DNA from: Mesorhizobium tamadayense
Lineage (GTDB): Bacteria > Pseudomonadota > Alphaproteobacteria > Rhizobiales > Rhizobiaceae
DNA: 64,000 bases
Direction of reading: 5' to 3'
NCBI RefSeq assembly: GCF_003863365.1
Contig: NZ_RQXT01000004.1
Coordinates: 1-64,000, forward strand
Shown here: positions 15,335 through 28,962 of the stretch, piece after piece
Layout: every line of letters begins with the position of its first letter
Position numbering within the stretch: the first letter of the stretch is position 1
Notes under the pieces: generated by a model
What the model saw: the letters and a program-made list of their open reading frames with translations, nothing else
Database searches by the model: none
What the model was told of the DNA's origin: nothing
Position numbers and translations under genes: made by a program

Positions 15335-17653
15335 TTAGGCCGCCGCCTTCACCGTTGGCGACTTCTTCAGCGGGATGCGAACCGACACGATCGTGCCGGC
15401 GCCTTCGGTCGAGCGGATCTTCAGCGCGCCGCCCTGAAGTTCTGCCAGCGACCGCGAGATAGCCAGCCCGAGGCCCGAGCCGGTGTGGTTCTTGGAGAAC
15501 TGGTTCTGCACCTGCTCGAACGGCCGCCCGAGCTTGCTCAGCGCCTGTTTCGGGATGCCGCAGCCATTGTCCTCGATGGTGAGCACCAGCGCGCCCGAGG
15601 CGTTGCGCGCCCGCACCATGATATGGCCGCCCTGTCCGGTGAACTTCACCGCGTTGGAGAGAAGGTTTATGGCGATCTGCTTGATCGCGCGGCGGTCAGC
15701 GTAGAGCCGCATCGAGTCGGCGATGCGCGTCTCCACCGTGATCGACTTTTCCGCCGCCTGCAGCGAGATGACGCGAACCGTCTCCTTGATCAGCGGACAG
15801 AGGTCGATCTCCTCGCGGTCGAGCGAGAACTGGCCGGCCTCGATCTTCGACATGTCGAGTATGTCGTTGATGACGCCGAGCAGGTATTTGCCGCTGCCGT
15901 TGATGTCGCTGGCATATTCCTCGTAGCGCTCGGAGCCGAGCGGCCCGAACAGGCCCTGCTGCATCAGCTCGGAGAAGCCGATGACGGCGTTGAGCGGCGT
16001 GCGCAATTCATGCGACATGTTGGCGAGGAATTCTGACTTGGCCCGGTTGGCCGCCTCGGCGCGCTCGGTCTCCTTCATGTATTTGCGGTTGAGCTCGACC
16101 AACTCCTTGGCGCGTTCCTCCTCGGCGCGGCGGGCGAGGCTGAGATCGTGGATCGTCGCCATCAGGCGCCGCTCGCTGTCGACCAGCTTTTCCTGGTGCA
16201 GCTTGATCTGGGTGATGTCGGAGCCGACCGAGACGATGCCGCCGTCGCGGGTCCTGAGCTCGTTGACCTGAAGCCAGCGGCCGTCGGCAAGCTGGCGCTC
16301 CAGCGTGACACCGCCGTGCGGACCATTGGCATTGGCCAGCCTGCGCTCCGAGGCGAAGGCCAGCATGCGCTCCTCCAGCATGTCGCGGGTGGCGCCCGGC
16401 ACCACGTCGCGGTCCGAGAGCCCGTTGTCCTTCTGGAATTTGGAGTTGCACATGATCAGCCGCTCGGCGGCATCCCACAGCACGAAGGATTCGTTGATGT
16501 TCTCGATCGCGGTCCTCAGCCGCATGTCCGCCGCTTCCGAGCGCAGCGCCAGATGCCGCTGCTCGGTGACGTCGACGGCGATGCCGATCAGTTGTATCTC
16601 AGGCGCCTCCGGGTCGATCACCTGGGCGCGGGCGCGCATCCACACCCACTGCCCGTCGGCATGGCGCATGCGGAACACCTGGTCGATATGGTCGATCTCG
16701 CGCTCGACGATGCGGTTCGCGAGCTCGAAGAGATCGCCGTCGTCCGGATGGATGATCTCGGCGACCTCGCCGAAAGAAAGCATGGAGTCGCAGGGCTCGT
16801 AGCCCAGCATGTCGTACATCGAGCGCGACCAGTACATCTTGCCGCGCACCATGTCCCAGTCCCACAGGCCGCAGCGGCCGCGAACCAGCGCCATGTCGAT
16901 GCGCTGATGCGCTTCGAGATAGATACGGTCGGCGGCCTGGGCGCGCGCCGCCTGGCCGAAATAGGCATAGAGGATGACGATCAGCACGCCTGCCGTCAGC
17001 ACGAACAGCGTGACATTGAGCGACACTGTCTTGCGCCAGCTGTCGAACACCGCCTCCTTGGGCACCAACACCGCCGCGGCGTTCTTGCGGTCGCCTGTGA
17101 GACTGACGGCGGCAAGCCAGTCCTTGCCAGCGATGCTGACATCCATCACGCCGGCGCGGTCGCCGAACATGAACAGCGGCTGGCCGCCGAGCACGATGCC
17201 GTCCAGCGAGCGTCCCTGCCAGCCGGTCGACAATGGCGATACGGCGACGATCTTGAAGGCGCCGTCGGTGATGGCCAGGACATGGCTGCGGCCCATGGCG
17301 CCCTGGCGGCTGGTGTTCTCCAGGAGGTCCATGGCATTGGCGCCGGCCGTGTTCGGGTCCGCGGTGATCGCCTGCGCCATCTGGCCGGCAGCGAGCGCCA
17401 GCACCGCTTTGGCGTCGCGTTCGACCTCGTCGCGGTCGTTCACCAGCGACAGGAAACGAAGTGCTGCGATGACGATTAGGAAGATGATGATCAGCGCGGG
17501 GATCGAGCGGCGCAGCAACGGCTCCGCCGCCAGCAGCCGCTGGTAGGCGGGCTCGGCGATCAGGCGCGCATTGCCGGCAAGCGCGTCGCCCCTTGCCTCG
17601 CGACGCGCAAAAGCCTTCCCTCCGGGCGCGCCCCACGCGTCCGTCTTGGCCAT
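15335..17653 (-). CDS. pleC: PAS-domain sensor histidine kinase, PleC-like
   Basis: 772 residues from ATG 17653. A membrane helix at about 51-70 and a second near 255-280 enclose a periplasmic sensory domain; two PAS/PAC units (about 300-530) precede a HisKA domain with His548 in NMSHELRTPLNAVIGF and an HATPase domain with NLLSNAVKF, DNGCGIP and GSGLGL. The core closely resembles the DivJ/PleC group that controls DivK in alphaproteobacterial cell polarity and division. I recall S. meliloti pleC lying next to glnE, as here, which supports PleC over DivJ; this is from memory. No receiver domain is attached. Confidence 0.65.
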   Translation of the reverse strand: MAKTDAWGAPGGKAFARREARGDALAGNARLIAEPAYQRLLAAEPLLRRSIPALIIIFLIVIAALRFLSLVNDRDEVERDAKAVLALAAGQMAQAITADPNTAGANAMDLLENTSRQGAMGRSHVLAITDGAFKIVAVSPLSTGWQGRSLDGIVLGGQPLFMFGDRAGVMDVSIAGKDWLAAVSLTGDRKNAAAVLVPKEAVFDSWRKTVSLNVTLFVLTAGVLIVILYAYFGQAARAQAADRIYLEAHQRIDMALVRGRCGLWDWDMVRGKMYWSRSMYDMLGYEPCDSMLSFGEVAEIIHPDDGDLFELANRIVEREIDHIDQVFRMRHADGQWVWMRARAQVIDPEAPEIQLIGIAVDVTEQRHLALRSEAADMRLRTAIENINESFVLWDAAERLIMCNSKFQKDNGLSDRDVVPGATRDMLEERMLAFASERRLANANGPHGGVTLERQLADGRWLQVNELRTRDGGIVSVGSDITQIKLHQEKLVDSERRLMATIHDLSLARRAEEERAKELVELNRKYMKETERAEAANRAKSEFLANMSHELRTPLNAVIGFSELMQQGLFGPLGSERYEEYASDINGSGKYLLGVINDILDMSKIEAGQFSLDREEIDLCPLIKETVRVISLQAAEKSITVETRIADSMRLYADRRAIKQIAINLLSNAVKFTGQGGHIMVRARNASGALVLTIEDNGCGIPKQALSKLGRPFEQVQNQFSKNHTGSGLGLAISRSLAELQGGALKIRSTEGAGTIVSVRIPLKKSPTVKAAA

Positions 17654-17829
17654 AAATGGCACTCCCCGATTTGCCGCACACTTGACGACCCGGCTACGCC
17701 GCACGCCCGAATCGTCATTAAAGAATCAAAGGTGATTCGCCTTGTCCAGAGGCGCGGCCAAAAAAGATTAAAAATCGAATAAAATATCGACTGTTCTGAC
17801 CCGCTTCATCCAATCGGCAAGCGGTGTCG

Positions 17830-18723
<894 letters not shown>

Positions 18724-18746
18724 TCATGAATCCTCTTCATAGGCTC

Positions 18747-18772
18747 ATGCGAATTCTAGCGTCTAATCGCAT
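18747..18772. promoter_or_regulatory. Candidate LysR operator in the divergent region
   Basis: ATGCGA (18747-18752) and TCGCAT (18767-18772) form a perfect dyad with a 14-nt spacer, extended imperfectly by ATT/TAA. It sits 24 bp upstream of the LysR start and 90 bp upstream of the MFS start, where LysR regulators normally bind to control themselves and a divergent target. Confidence 0.45.
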
Positions 18773-18861
18773 AGAGATGCACGCGCTAAATGTCAGCCGA
18801 AAGCAGTCGCGAGCACAAATATCCCAGCGAAGCACTGCGCCGCGCCAAGCAAGGACATCGC

Positions 18862-22020
<3,159 letters not shown>

Positions 22021-22052
22021 GCCAGAGCGCAAACCGGCCGAAACGTCGAACG

Positions 22053-24695
22053 CTATGCCAGCGTGCGCTCCACGATGTCGCGCAAATCGGCCGACAGGTT
22101 GTCGGCATTCGCAATCTGCAGCAGCGCCTGCCTTGCCTTGTCCTGCCGGATCGGTTCCAGCGAGCGCCAGGACCGCAGCGCCGTCGCCAGCCTTGCCGCC
22201 ACTTGCGGATTGCGCTTCTCGACCTCAAGCACGGTCTCGGCGAAGAAGCGATAGCCCTGGCCGTCGGCGCGGTGGAAGCCGGTCTGGTTGGCGCTGGAGA
22301 AGGTGCCGATCAGCGCTCGCACCCGGTTGGGATTGGCGATCGAGAAGGCGGGATGCTGCGTCAGCGCGCGCACCTTTTCGACGGTCCGCGCGCCGGGCAC
22401 GCCGGCCTGGATCTGGAACCATTTGTCGAGCACCAGCGCATCGCCGCGATATCTGGTCTCGAAAGTTGCCAGCGCCTCCTCCGCCTGGCGAGCGCCGGCA
22501 TGGCGGTGTGCCAGCACGGTGAGCGCCGCGGCACGATCGGTCATGTTGGTTGCCCCGCGGAAATGCGCGGCGGCAAGTGCCGCGCCCTCAGGCAGCAGCG
22601 AAAGGTAATCGAGCAGGATGTTGCGCAATGCACGCCGTCCGGCGCTCGCCGCGTCGGGCGTGAATGGCCCCTTGTCGGCGAGGCTGTCATAGAGCGCCGA
22701 GAAGACCTCGCGGTTTGCGGCGGCGATCGTCCGCGCCAGCGCCTCGCGCGCGGCGAAGATGGCGTCGGGGTCGATGCCCTTGCCGATGTCGCGGGCAATG
22801 TCGGACTCGCCGGGAAGCGACAGCGCCAGCGCCCGGTAGGCCGGCTCCAGCGTCTCGTCGCCGGCGATCCTGCCGGCAAGCTCGGCGAGCCGCGCTGCGA
22901 AGGCCGGCTCCTTGTCGCCCAGCACCTGGCGGAAGGCCGCGATCAGCGCGTCGGTGAGCAGTGTGTTGAACGCCTGCCAGCGCGAGAAAGAGTCGCTGTC
23001 ATGGCTGGCGAGGAAGAACTGGTCGTCGGCCTTCTGCTGTACCGAAAGCGTGATCGGCGCCGAGAAGCCGCGATTGAGGGACACCGCGGGGCGCTCGGAG
23101 ACGCCCGAGAAGTGCACCACGTGCCGCCGCTTGCGGACATGGATGACGCCGTCCTCGACCGTGGCGCCCTCGACGGCTGCCCAAGCGACAGGCTTGCCGC
23201 CGGCGCCGACCAACCCGAAGGCCAACGGGATGTGCATCAGGCGCTTGCGGCTTTCCGACGGCGTCGGCGGCACCGACTGCTCGATCTCCAGCGTGAACGC
23301 CTTGGCCGCTGCATTGTAGGAGGAACTTACCGTCAGGTTCGGCGTGCCGGCCTGGTGGTACCAGAGCGCGAATTGCGCGAGGTCTCGGCCCGTGACATCC
23401 TCGAACACCTTGAGGAACTCCTCGATCGTCGCCGCCTGGCCGTCATGCCGTTCGAAATAGAGGTCCATGCCGGCGCGGAACGCCTCCGATCCAAGGATGG
23501 TGCGTATCATGCGTACCACTTCCGAGCCTTTCTCGTAGACGGTCGCCGTGTAGAAGTTGTTGATCTCGCGGTAGCGGCGCGGCCTGACCGGATGCGCCAG
23601 CGGCCCCTGGTCCTCGGGGAATTGGTGCGCGCGCAGCGTGCGCACCTCGGCAATGCGCTTCACCGCCCGCGAGCGCTGGTCGGCCGAGAATTCATGGTCG
23701 CGGTAAACGGTGAGCCCCTCCTTCAGGCAAAGCTGGAACCAGTCGCGGCAAGTGATTCTGTTGCCTGTCCAATTGTGGAAATACTCATGCGCGATGATCG
23801 CCTCGATATTGGCGAAGTCGGCGTCGGTCGCGGTCTCCTCGTCGGCCAGCACATATTTGTCGTTGAAGACGTTGAGGCCCTTGTTTTCCATCGCGCCCAT
23901 GTTGAAGTCCGACACGGCGACGATGTTGAAGACGTCGAGGTCGTATTCGCGGCCGAAAACTTCCTCGTCCCACTTCATCGAGCGCTTCAGCGCATCCATC
24001 GCATAGCCGGCGAGCCGTTCCTTGCCGGGCTCGACATAGATGCCGAGCTGGACCTCGCGGCCGGACATGGTGGTGAAGCTGCCCGCCACCTTGCCGAGCG
24101 CGCCGGCTACCAGCGCGAAGAGATAGGAGGGCTTCGGGAAGGGGTCATGCCAGACGGCATAGTGCCGGCCGTCGGCCAGCACGCCGCTTTCGACAGGATT
24201 GCCGTTCGATAGAAGCAGCGGCGCCTCGCTGTGCGCCGCCTCGATGCGCACGGTGTAGACCGACAGGATGTCCGGCCGGTCGAGGAAATAGGTGATGCGG
24301 CGAAAACCCTCGGCCTCGCATTGCGTGCAATAGACATTGTTGGAGCGGTAAAGGCCCGTCAGGGCCTCGTTGCTGGACGGCGCGATCTCGGTCTCGAGAC
24401 GAAGCTCGAAGCGTTGCGCCGCCGGCGTCGGAATGGTCAGCCGCTCCGGCGTCGCCTGGTACTCTGCCGGCGCGAGCGCGTGCCCTTCGATCGCAATATC
24501 GAGCAAGGTCAGCCCATCGCCGTCGAGCACCAGCGGCGCGGCAGCGGTCACGCCTTGGCGCCGCTCGACGGTGAGCACGGTGGTGACGCGCGTTGCATCC
24601 GGTGACAGGCGGAAATCGAGACTGATCCGCGGAACGAGATAGTCGCTGGGGCGGTAGTCTTCGAGCTTGAAGACATGGCCGGTATCGATGCGCAT
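22053..24695 (-). CDS. pepN: Aminopeptidase N (M1 family)
   Basis: 880 residues. The exopeptidase motif GAMEN is present (DFNMGAMENKGLN) and the zinc site HEYFHNW gives His303, Glu304 and His307, with the third ligand Glu326 in LKEGLT. Length and the C-terminal DUF3458-type Ig and helical domains match proteobacterial PepN of the E. coli type. It is a cytoplasmic zinc enzyme that removes N-terminal residues from peptides. It is a single gene, convergent with the flavodoxin gene and divergent from an EamA transporter. Confidence 0.95.
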   Translation of the reverse strand: MRIDTGHVFKLEDYRPSDYLVPRISLDFRLSPDATRVTTVLTVERRQGVTAAAPLVLDGDGLTLLDIAIEGHALAPAEYQATPERLTIPTPAAQRFELRLETEIAPSSNEALTGLYRSNNVYCTQCEAEGFRRITYFLDRPDILSVYTVRIEAAHSEAPLLLSNGNPVESGVLADGRHYAVWHDPFPKPSYLFALVAGALGKVAGSFTTMSGREVQLGIYVEPGKERLAGYAMDALKRSMKWDEEVFGREYDLDVFNIVAVSDFNMGAMENKGLNVFNDKYVLADEETATDADFANIEAIIAHEYFHNWTGNRITCRDWFQLCLKEGLTVYRDHEFSADQRSRAVKRIAEVRTLRAHQFPEDQGPLAHPVRPRRYREINNFYTATVYEKGSEVVRMIRTILGSEAFRAGMDLYFERHDGQAATIEEFLKVFEDVTGRDLAQFALWYHQAGTPNLTVSSSYNAAAKAFTLEIEQSVPPTPSESRKRLMHIPLAFGLVGAGGKPVAWAAVEGATVEDGVIHVRKRRHVVHFSGVSERPAVSLNRGFSAPITLSVQQKADDQFFLASHDSDSFSRWQAFNTLLTDALIAAFRQVLGDKEPAFAARLAELAGRIAGDETLEPAYRALALSLPGESDIARDIGKGIDPDAIFAAREALARTIAAANREVFSALYDSLADKGPFTPDAASAGRRALRNILLDYLSLLPEGAALAAAHFRGATNMTDRAAALTVLAHRHAGARQAEEALATFETRYRGDALVLDKWFQIQAGVPGARTVEKVRALTQHPAFSIANPNRVRALIGTFSSANQTGFHRADGQGYRFFAETVLEVEKRNPQVAARLATALRSWRSLEPIRQDKARQALLQIANADNLSADLRDIVERTLA

Positions 24696-24848
24696 TCCGT
24701 TGGTTTTCCTGTCGATTTTCGGGCGGATAGCGGGCGTCGCTGTTTCAAGAATTCCGAGGTCCGCGCTCTTTACACGAAACGGTCACTCGACAAAACTGCG
24801 GCAGGGTCTATTTCTGGGCCTCGTTTCCGACCATTGTCACGAGGCAAG

Positions 24849-25796
24849 ATGACCGTCGATCATGGCGTCGGCCACAACACGCTGCGTGGCATTGCACTGA
24901 AGATCGTCTCCGTGACGGTCTTCGTCGGCATGCAGACCTGCATCAAGGCGGCCGGCGACGTGCCCGCCGGGCAGATCGTCTTCTTCCGCTCATTCTTCGC
25001 CATCTTCCCGATCGTCGCCTTCCTGGCGCTCAAGGGACAACTCGGCACAGCCTTCACCACGAAACGGCCGCTCAACCACATCGCGCGCGGCGTTGTTGGC
25101 GTCGGCGCCATGGGCCTTGGCTTCTTCGCGCTGACCAGGCTGCCGCTTCCCGAAGCGATCACGCTGAACTATGCCCAGCCGCTGCTGGTCGTGGTGTTCT
25201 CCTCGATCTTCCTCGGCGAGACGATCCGCGTCTATCGCTGGAGCGCGGTCGCCGTCGGCCTTATCGGCGTGCTCATCATCTCCTGGCCGGAACTGACGCT
25301 CTTGAATTCCGACGAGGCGCTGGACGACCAGGAAGTGCTGGGCGTCATGGCGGCCCTGATCGCCGCGGCGATCTCGGCCGTCGCCATGCTTCTGGTGCGC
25401 AATCTCGTGCAGACCGAGAAGACGGCGACCATCGTGCTGTGGTTCTCCGCGACGGCGAGCGTGCTGGCGCTGCTCACATTGCCTTTCGGTTGGCAGGCGC
25501 TGACGCCGATGCAAGCCGCGCTCCTCGTCATGGCCGGCTTCTGCGGCGGGCTCGGCCAGATCCTGATGACCGCCGCCTACCGCCATGCCGAGGCGTCCGT
25601 CGTGGCGCCGTTCGAGTACACTTCGATGATCCTCGGCGTCGTCATCGGCTATTTCGTCTTCAGCGACGTGACGTCGCAGAACACGCTGATCGGCGGCGTG
25701 ATCGTGGTCGCCGCCGGCATCTTCATCATCTGGCGCGAACGGCAACTGGGCCTGGAGCGCACGCGAACGAGAAGGGCGGCGCCGCCGCAAGGATAA
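24849..25796 (+). CDS. EamA/RhaT-type DMT transporter
   Basis: 315 residues from ATG 24849. Ten transmembrane helices in two EamA repeats (about 10-145 and 160-300). Conserved features include the RSFFAIFP segment in helix 2 and EAITLNYAQPLLVVVFSSIFLGE-like sequence at the end of repeat one. Such proteins move small metabolites or amino acids across the inner membrane. The substrate cannot be read from sequence. Single gene, divergent from pepN. Confidence 0.85.
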   Translation: MTVDHGVGHNTLRGIALKIVSVTVFVGMQTCIKAAGDVPAGQIVFFRSFFAIFPIVAFLALKGQLGTAFTTKRPLNHIARGVVGVGAMGLGFFALTRLPLPEAITLNYAQPLLVVVFSSIFLGETIRVYRWSAVAVGLIGVLIISWPELTLLNSDEALDDQEVLGVMAALIAAAISAVAMLLVRNLVQTEKTATIVLWFSATASVLALLTLPFGWQALTPMQAALLVMAGFCGGLGQILMTAAYRHAEASVVAPFEYTSMILGVVIGYFVFSDVTSQNTLIGGVIVVAAGIFIIWRERQLGLERTRTRRAAPPQG

Positions 25797-25798
25797 GG

Positions 25799-26610
25799 CT
25801 ACGAAGCCGCAGCCCGCTCCTTCGCCAGCCGCACCAGCACTGTCCGCGTCTGCTCGTCGGCGGGGAAGAAGGATTCGATCGCCAGTTCCGACAGCGTGAC
25901 GTCGAGCGGCGTGCCGAACACCGTGATGGTGCTGATGAAGGACAGCACCGCATCGCCATGCGCGAGCCGCAGCGGATGGACGATGCCGCTCGGCTCGACC
26001 GGCGCCGGCCGGCTGCTCGTCAGCCCCGATGGATAGGCGCGCAGCTCGCGTTCCAACTCGATCAGCGTCGGGTCGCCGGTGGCGTCGTTCTGATGCTTCA
26101 GCCGCTCCAGCAGATGCGCTCGCCATTCCGCGAGATTGACGATGCGCGGCGCGACACCGCCAGGATGCAGGCTGAGCCTCAGCACGTTGACCGGCGGCTT
26201 GAGCAGCGACGGCTCCGAGACATCGGCGAGGAACGGGCCGATGGCGGCGTTCGCCGAAACGAGATTCCAGTGCCGGTCGACCGCCAGCGCAGGGAAGGGC
26301 TCGTGTCCTCGAAGCACCGTCTCGACCGCAGCCATCGCCGGCGCCAGCGTCGCATGGTCAACGGCTTCTCGCTGAAGCTTGGTGCGAAGCCCGCAGCGAG
26401 CAAAAGCTGGTTGCGTTGGCGCAGCGGGATCGCAAGCTGCTTGGCCAGATGCAGCACCATCTCACGCGAGGGCTGGGCGCGGCCGCTTTCGACGAAGGAA
26501 AGATGCCGCTGCGAGATGTCGGCTTCCATGGCAAGGTCGAGCTGGCTCATGCGCCGGCGCGTGCGCCACTCGCGAATGAGGCTTCCGGCGGAGGTTTCGG
26601 ATGTGGTCAT
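25799..26610 (-). pseudogene. XRE-family regulator with MmyB-type ligand domain, frameshifted
   Basis: Two reading frames together encode one normal protein of about 270 residues. The N-terminal part (from ATG 26610) is a HTH_XRE domain (LIREWRTRRRMSQLDLA) followed by the LAKQLAIPLRQRNQLLLAAG linker. The C-terminal part in another frame, to 25799, is the MmyB-like ligand domain (FPALAVDRHWNLVSAN and on). The frames join at about 26357-26360, where one base is missing against the expected reading PLDHATLAPAM. It is either a recent pseudogene or a sequencing error. Confidence 0.8.
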
Positions 26611-26660
26611 CGGGGCAGGACTAAGGCGGCGAGAGGAGCAATTCAATTACCTGGGAGGTT

Positions 26661-26862
26661 ATGGCACCCCCTTCTCCCCTTGTGGGAGAAGGTGTCGCCG
26701 AAGGCGACGGATTAGGGGTGTTGGACGGAGTAAGACGATGGATACTTGGCACGATGCATCTTGGTAACCGAAGTCGCGCCAAGCTGGAACACCCCTCATC
26801 CGTCTCGGCCCTGCGCGCCGATCCACCTTCTCCCACAGGGGGGACAAGGGAAAGCGCTCACC
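26661..26862. repeat. Intergenic repeat pair with CTTCTCCC/GGGAGAAGG arms
   Basis: Left unit 26664-26721 reads ACCCCCTTCTCCCCTTGTGG, then GGGAGAAGGTGTCGCCGAAGG and ends TTAGGGGTG. Right unit about 26790-26862 begins ACACCCCTCATCCG and contains CCACCTTCTCCCACAGGGGG. The two are partly inverted. The GTCGCCGAAGGCGAC palindrome is shared with 44449-44463. No gene lies here. Confidence 0.6.
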
Positions 26863-27781
26863 CCAATTCCCTCAGCTTCGCCTTCACCTCGAGGAAATCC
26901 CGCCAGGCCAGCTTCTTGTGCGCCGGCGTCCTCAATAGATAGGCCGGGTGCAGCGTCGGCATGGCGGGAATGGCGATACCCGAGCCGGTCGTGTGGACAC
27001 GCCAGTTGCCGCGTAGCCTGAGTATCCCTTCCGTGGTGTTGAGCAGCGTCTTCGCCGATGGGCCGCCGAGATTGACCAGCACCTTCGGATTGACCAGCTC
27101 GATCTGCCTTTCGATGAACGGGCGGCAGATCTCGGTCTCATGCGGCGTCGGCGTGCGGTTGCCCGGCGGCCGCCACGGGATGACGTTGGCGATATAGGCC
27201 GAATTCCGGTCGAGGCCGATCGCCGCCAGCATGCGGTCGAGCAGCCGTCCGGAGCGGCCGACGAAGGGCAGGCCTTCGAGGTCCTCGTCGCGGCCTGGCG
27301 CCTCGCCGACGAGCATCAGGTCGGCATTCGGGTTGCCGTCGGCGAAGACCAGGTTCTTGGCGGTGAGTTTGAGGTTGCAGCCGTCGAAGGCCGCCATGTG
27401 CTGGCGCAATTCTTCGAGCGTGGAGGCGCTTGCCGCGAGCTGCCGCGCGAGCATGATCTGTCCCTCATCGGGGACCGTCGCCGTGGTGAGGGTCGGACGC
27501 CTCGGCGCGTCAGGCACTTGGCTTGCGTCCAGCCCGGGTGATGCAGCCGGCCGTTCCGCCGCCCGGCTTGCGTCAAAGCCGGGCTCCGATGCCGGCCGCT
27601 GCTGGGGCCTGCTCTCGCGTACGGGCGCGGCCGCGGCCGGCGCGCGTTCGGCTGGCTTCGGCTTGACCTCGGCGAACCGGTTGATGGGCGTGTCTTGCAA
27701 CGCCTCGTCAACGCCGGCGCTGGCATAGAAGGCAAGCAATTCGGCGATATCGATCGGGTTGTTGGGGGAGGCGACGGTCAT
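26858..27781 (-). CDS. Uracil-DNA glycosylase, family 4-like
   Basis: 307 residues. The C-terminal 190 residues hold the family 4 motifs: GEAPGRDEDLEGLPFVGRSG (active-site loop), NVIPWRPPGNRTPTPHE, and HPAYLLR. An N-terminal extension of about 100 residues is low-complexity and Pro/Ala/Arg-rich. The enzyme excises uracil from deaminated DNA. The family's four iron-sulfur Cys are not all present: the first CxxC keeps only its second Cys (FDGCNL) and the Cys before RPP is Trp, while the Cys in EICRPF remains. It may be a cluster-free variant. Confidence 0.85.
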   Translation of the reverse strand: MTVASPNNPIDIAELLAFYASAGVDEALQDTPINRFAEVKPKPAERAPAAAAPVRESRPQQRPASEPGFDASRAAERPAASPGLDASQVPDAPRRPTLTTATVPDEGQIMLARQLAASASTLEELRQHMAAFDGCNLKLTAKNLVFADGNPNADLMLVGEAPGRDEDLEGLPFVGRSGRLLDRMLAAIGLDRNSAYIANVIPWRPPGNRTPTPHETEICRPFIERQIELVNPKVLVNLGGPSAKTLLNTTEGILRLRGNWRVHTTGSGIAIPAMPTLHPAYLLRTPAHKKLAWRDFLEVKAKLRELG

Positions 27782-27852
27782 GGCGGCACCATCGTCCCCG
27801 CGGCGAGGATTTGCAAGGTTGGGCTGCGTTAGCCGCGTTGAAGAATGCTGAG

Positions 27853-28062
27853 ATTCAGGTCAGGCCGCGCCGGAGTCAACGACGGACGCGAAGCGACCAA
27901 AAGGGTGGCTTCCGAGAACCGGAGCGGAGCGTACTTAAAGTACGTGAGCACCGGCCTACGCCGGCCGTAGCCTTAACTGCCACGCCCCTCATGAGTGCTT
28001 CGGCCAGCGAAGGCCGGAAGCGCAGGAAGCCGCCGTTTGCGGGCCGGCATCACCTGAATATC
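27853..28062. repeat. MITE-like element with GATTCAGGT/ACCTGAATATC ends
   Basis: A 210-bp gene-free block bounded by GATTCAGGT (27853-27861) and ACCTGAATATC (28052-28062), the ends being inverted repeats. The inside carries CCGGAGCGGAGCGTACTTAA and paired GGCCGG/CCGGCC blocks. A 33-bp version with the same ends and no interior is at 34220-34252. No coding potential is seen. Confidence 0.5.
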
Positions 28063-28070
28063 GGCATACT

Positions 28071-28709
28071 TCACCCCGTCGGTATGCGCGGATCCTGCAC
28101 CAGGAAAAACGTCCAGCGCGGCGTGTAGTCGGTGATCAGGAACTCGAATGTCGCGGTCTTCAGCGGGTCGACCTTGCCGCTCTTGAACAGCAGCCGGTCG
28201 TAGGGTTCGAACTGGCGGTCGAAATCGGCGAAGTTGCTTGAGACGATGTTGTCGGGCGCCTTGTTGCGCTGGTCGAAGGACAGGCCGTCGCCGAACACGC
28301 TCGGCTGGTCGAGGATTTCCTGCAACTCGAACTGGAACTCGACCCAGGGCAGCGCGCTGTTGTTGAGCAGGTCGATGCGCATATACATGACGCCATTGGC
28401 CACGTCGCCGGCCTTTCCGAAGGCTTCGATCGGCTTGACGGCGCGGACGGTCAGCGTCACCGGTGTCGCCGAATTCAGCTCCTCGGTGATGACCAGCGGG
28501 TCATCCTTGGTGCCGATTCCAGACGCGCCGGTGATGCGGAAGCCGCCAAGCTCGTCGGAAAAGGAGTAGGCGCCGGCCGCCCACACCTTCTGCGGATCGG
28601 CCTGGGCGGCGCCAAGCGAAAAGAGGAGCGGAAGAACCGCGCGGCAGAGCATGCCGGGCGTGAAGAGTAAGCGCTTCAATGAAAAGCCGGTTGGCTCGGG
28701 AGTGCGCAT
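28071..28709 (-). CDS. Secreted conserved hypothetical protein
   Basis: 212 residues, not recognised as a named family. The N-terminus is a signal peptide preceded by a basic stretch (hydrophobic segment about 24-36, cleavage after AAQA near 36). The mature part is rich in beta-strand character, with few Cys, and contains YSFSDELGGFRI and a C-terminal TPRWTFFLVQDPRIPTG segment. Codon use fits the neighbours. It is a single gene upstream-divergent from the ETF-QO gene. A periplasmic or outer-membrane role is likely from the signal peptide only. Confidence 0.6.
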   Translation of the reverse strand: MRTPEPTGFSLKRLLFTPGMLCRAVLPLLFSLGAAQADPQKVWAAGAYSFSDELGGFRITGASGIGTKDDPLVITEELNSATPVTLTVRAVKPIEAFGKAGDVANGVMYMRIDLLNNSALPWVEFQFELQEILDQPSVFGDGLSFDQRNKAPDNIVSSNFADFDRQFEPYDRLLFKSGKVDPLKTATFEFLITDYTPRWTFFLVQDPRIPTG

Positions 28710-28962
28710 GGGACCAAGTATTGCCGATAAGCAAGCCGTCGAACAATTAAAAAACGTGCGTCCACCGGCTTGCCTTTCGATCGGCTGGCCCTGTTGGATG
28801 CTTCGCCTGGCCTGATCGAATGGCCCTGAATCGCCGGAAAGCCGCGACTTTTTGTCGAAATCGACGTTGTCACGTCAGCGCCGGTTTCGCGTCGCGAATT
28901 GATGCGCTATGCAGCGCGTGAGCCAGCAAAATGCGAGAACATGGCGAGCCAGCGAGGGGCAG

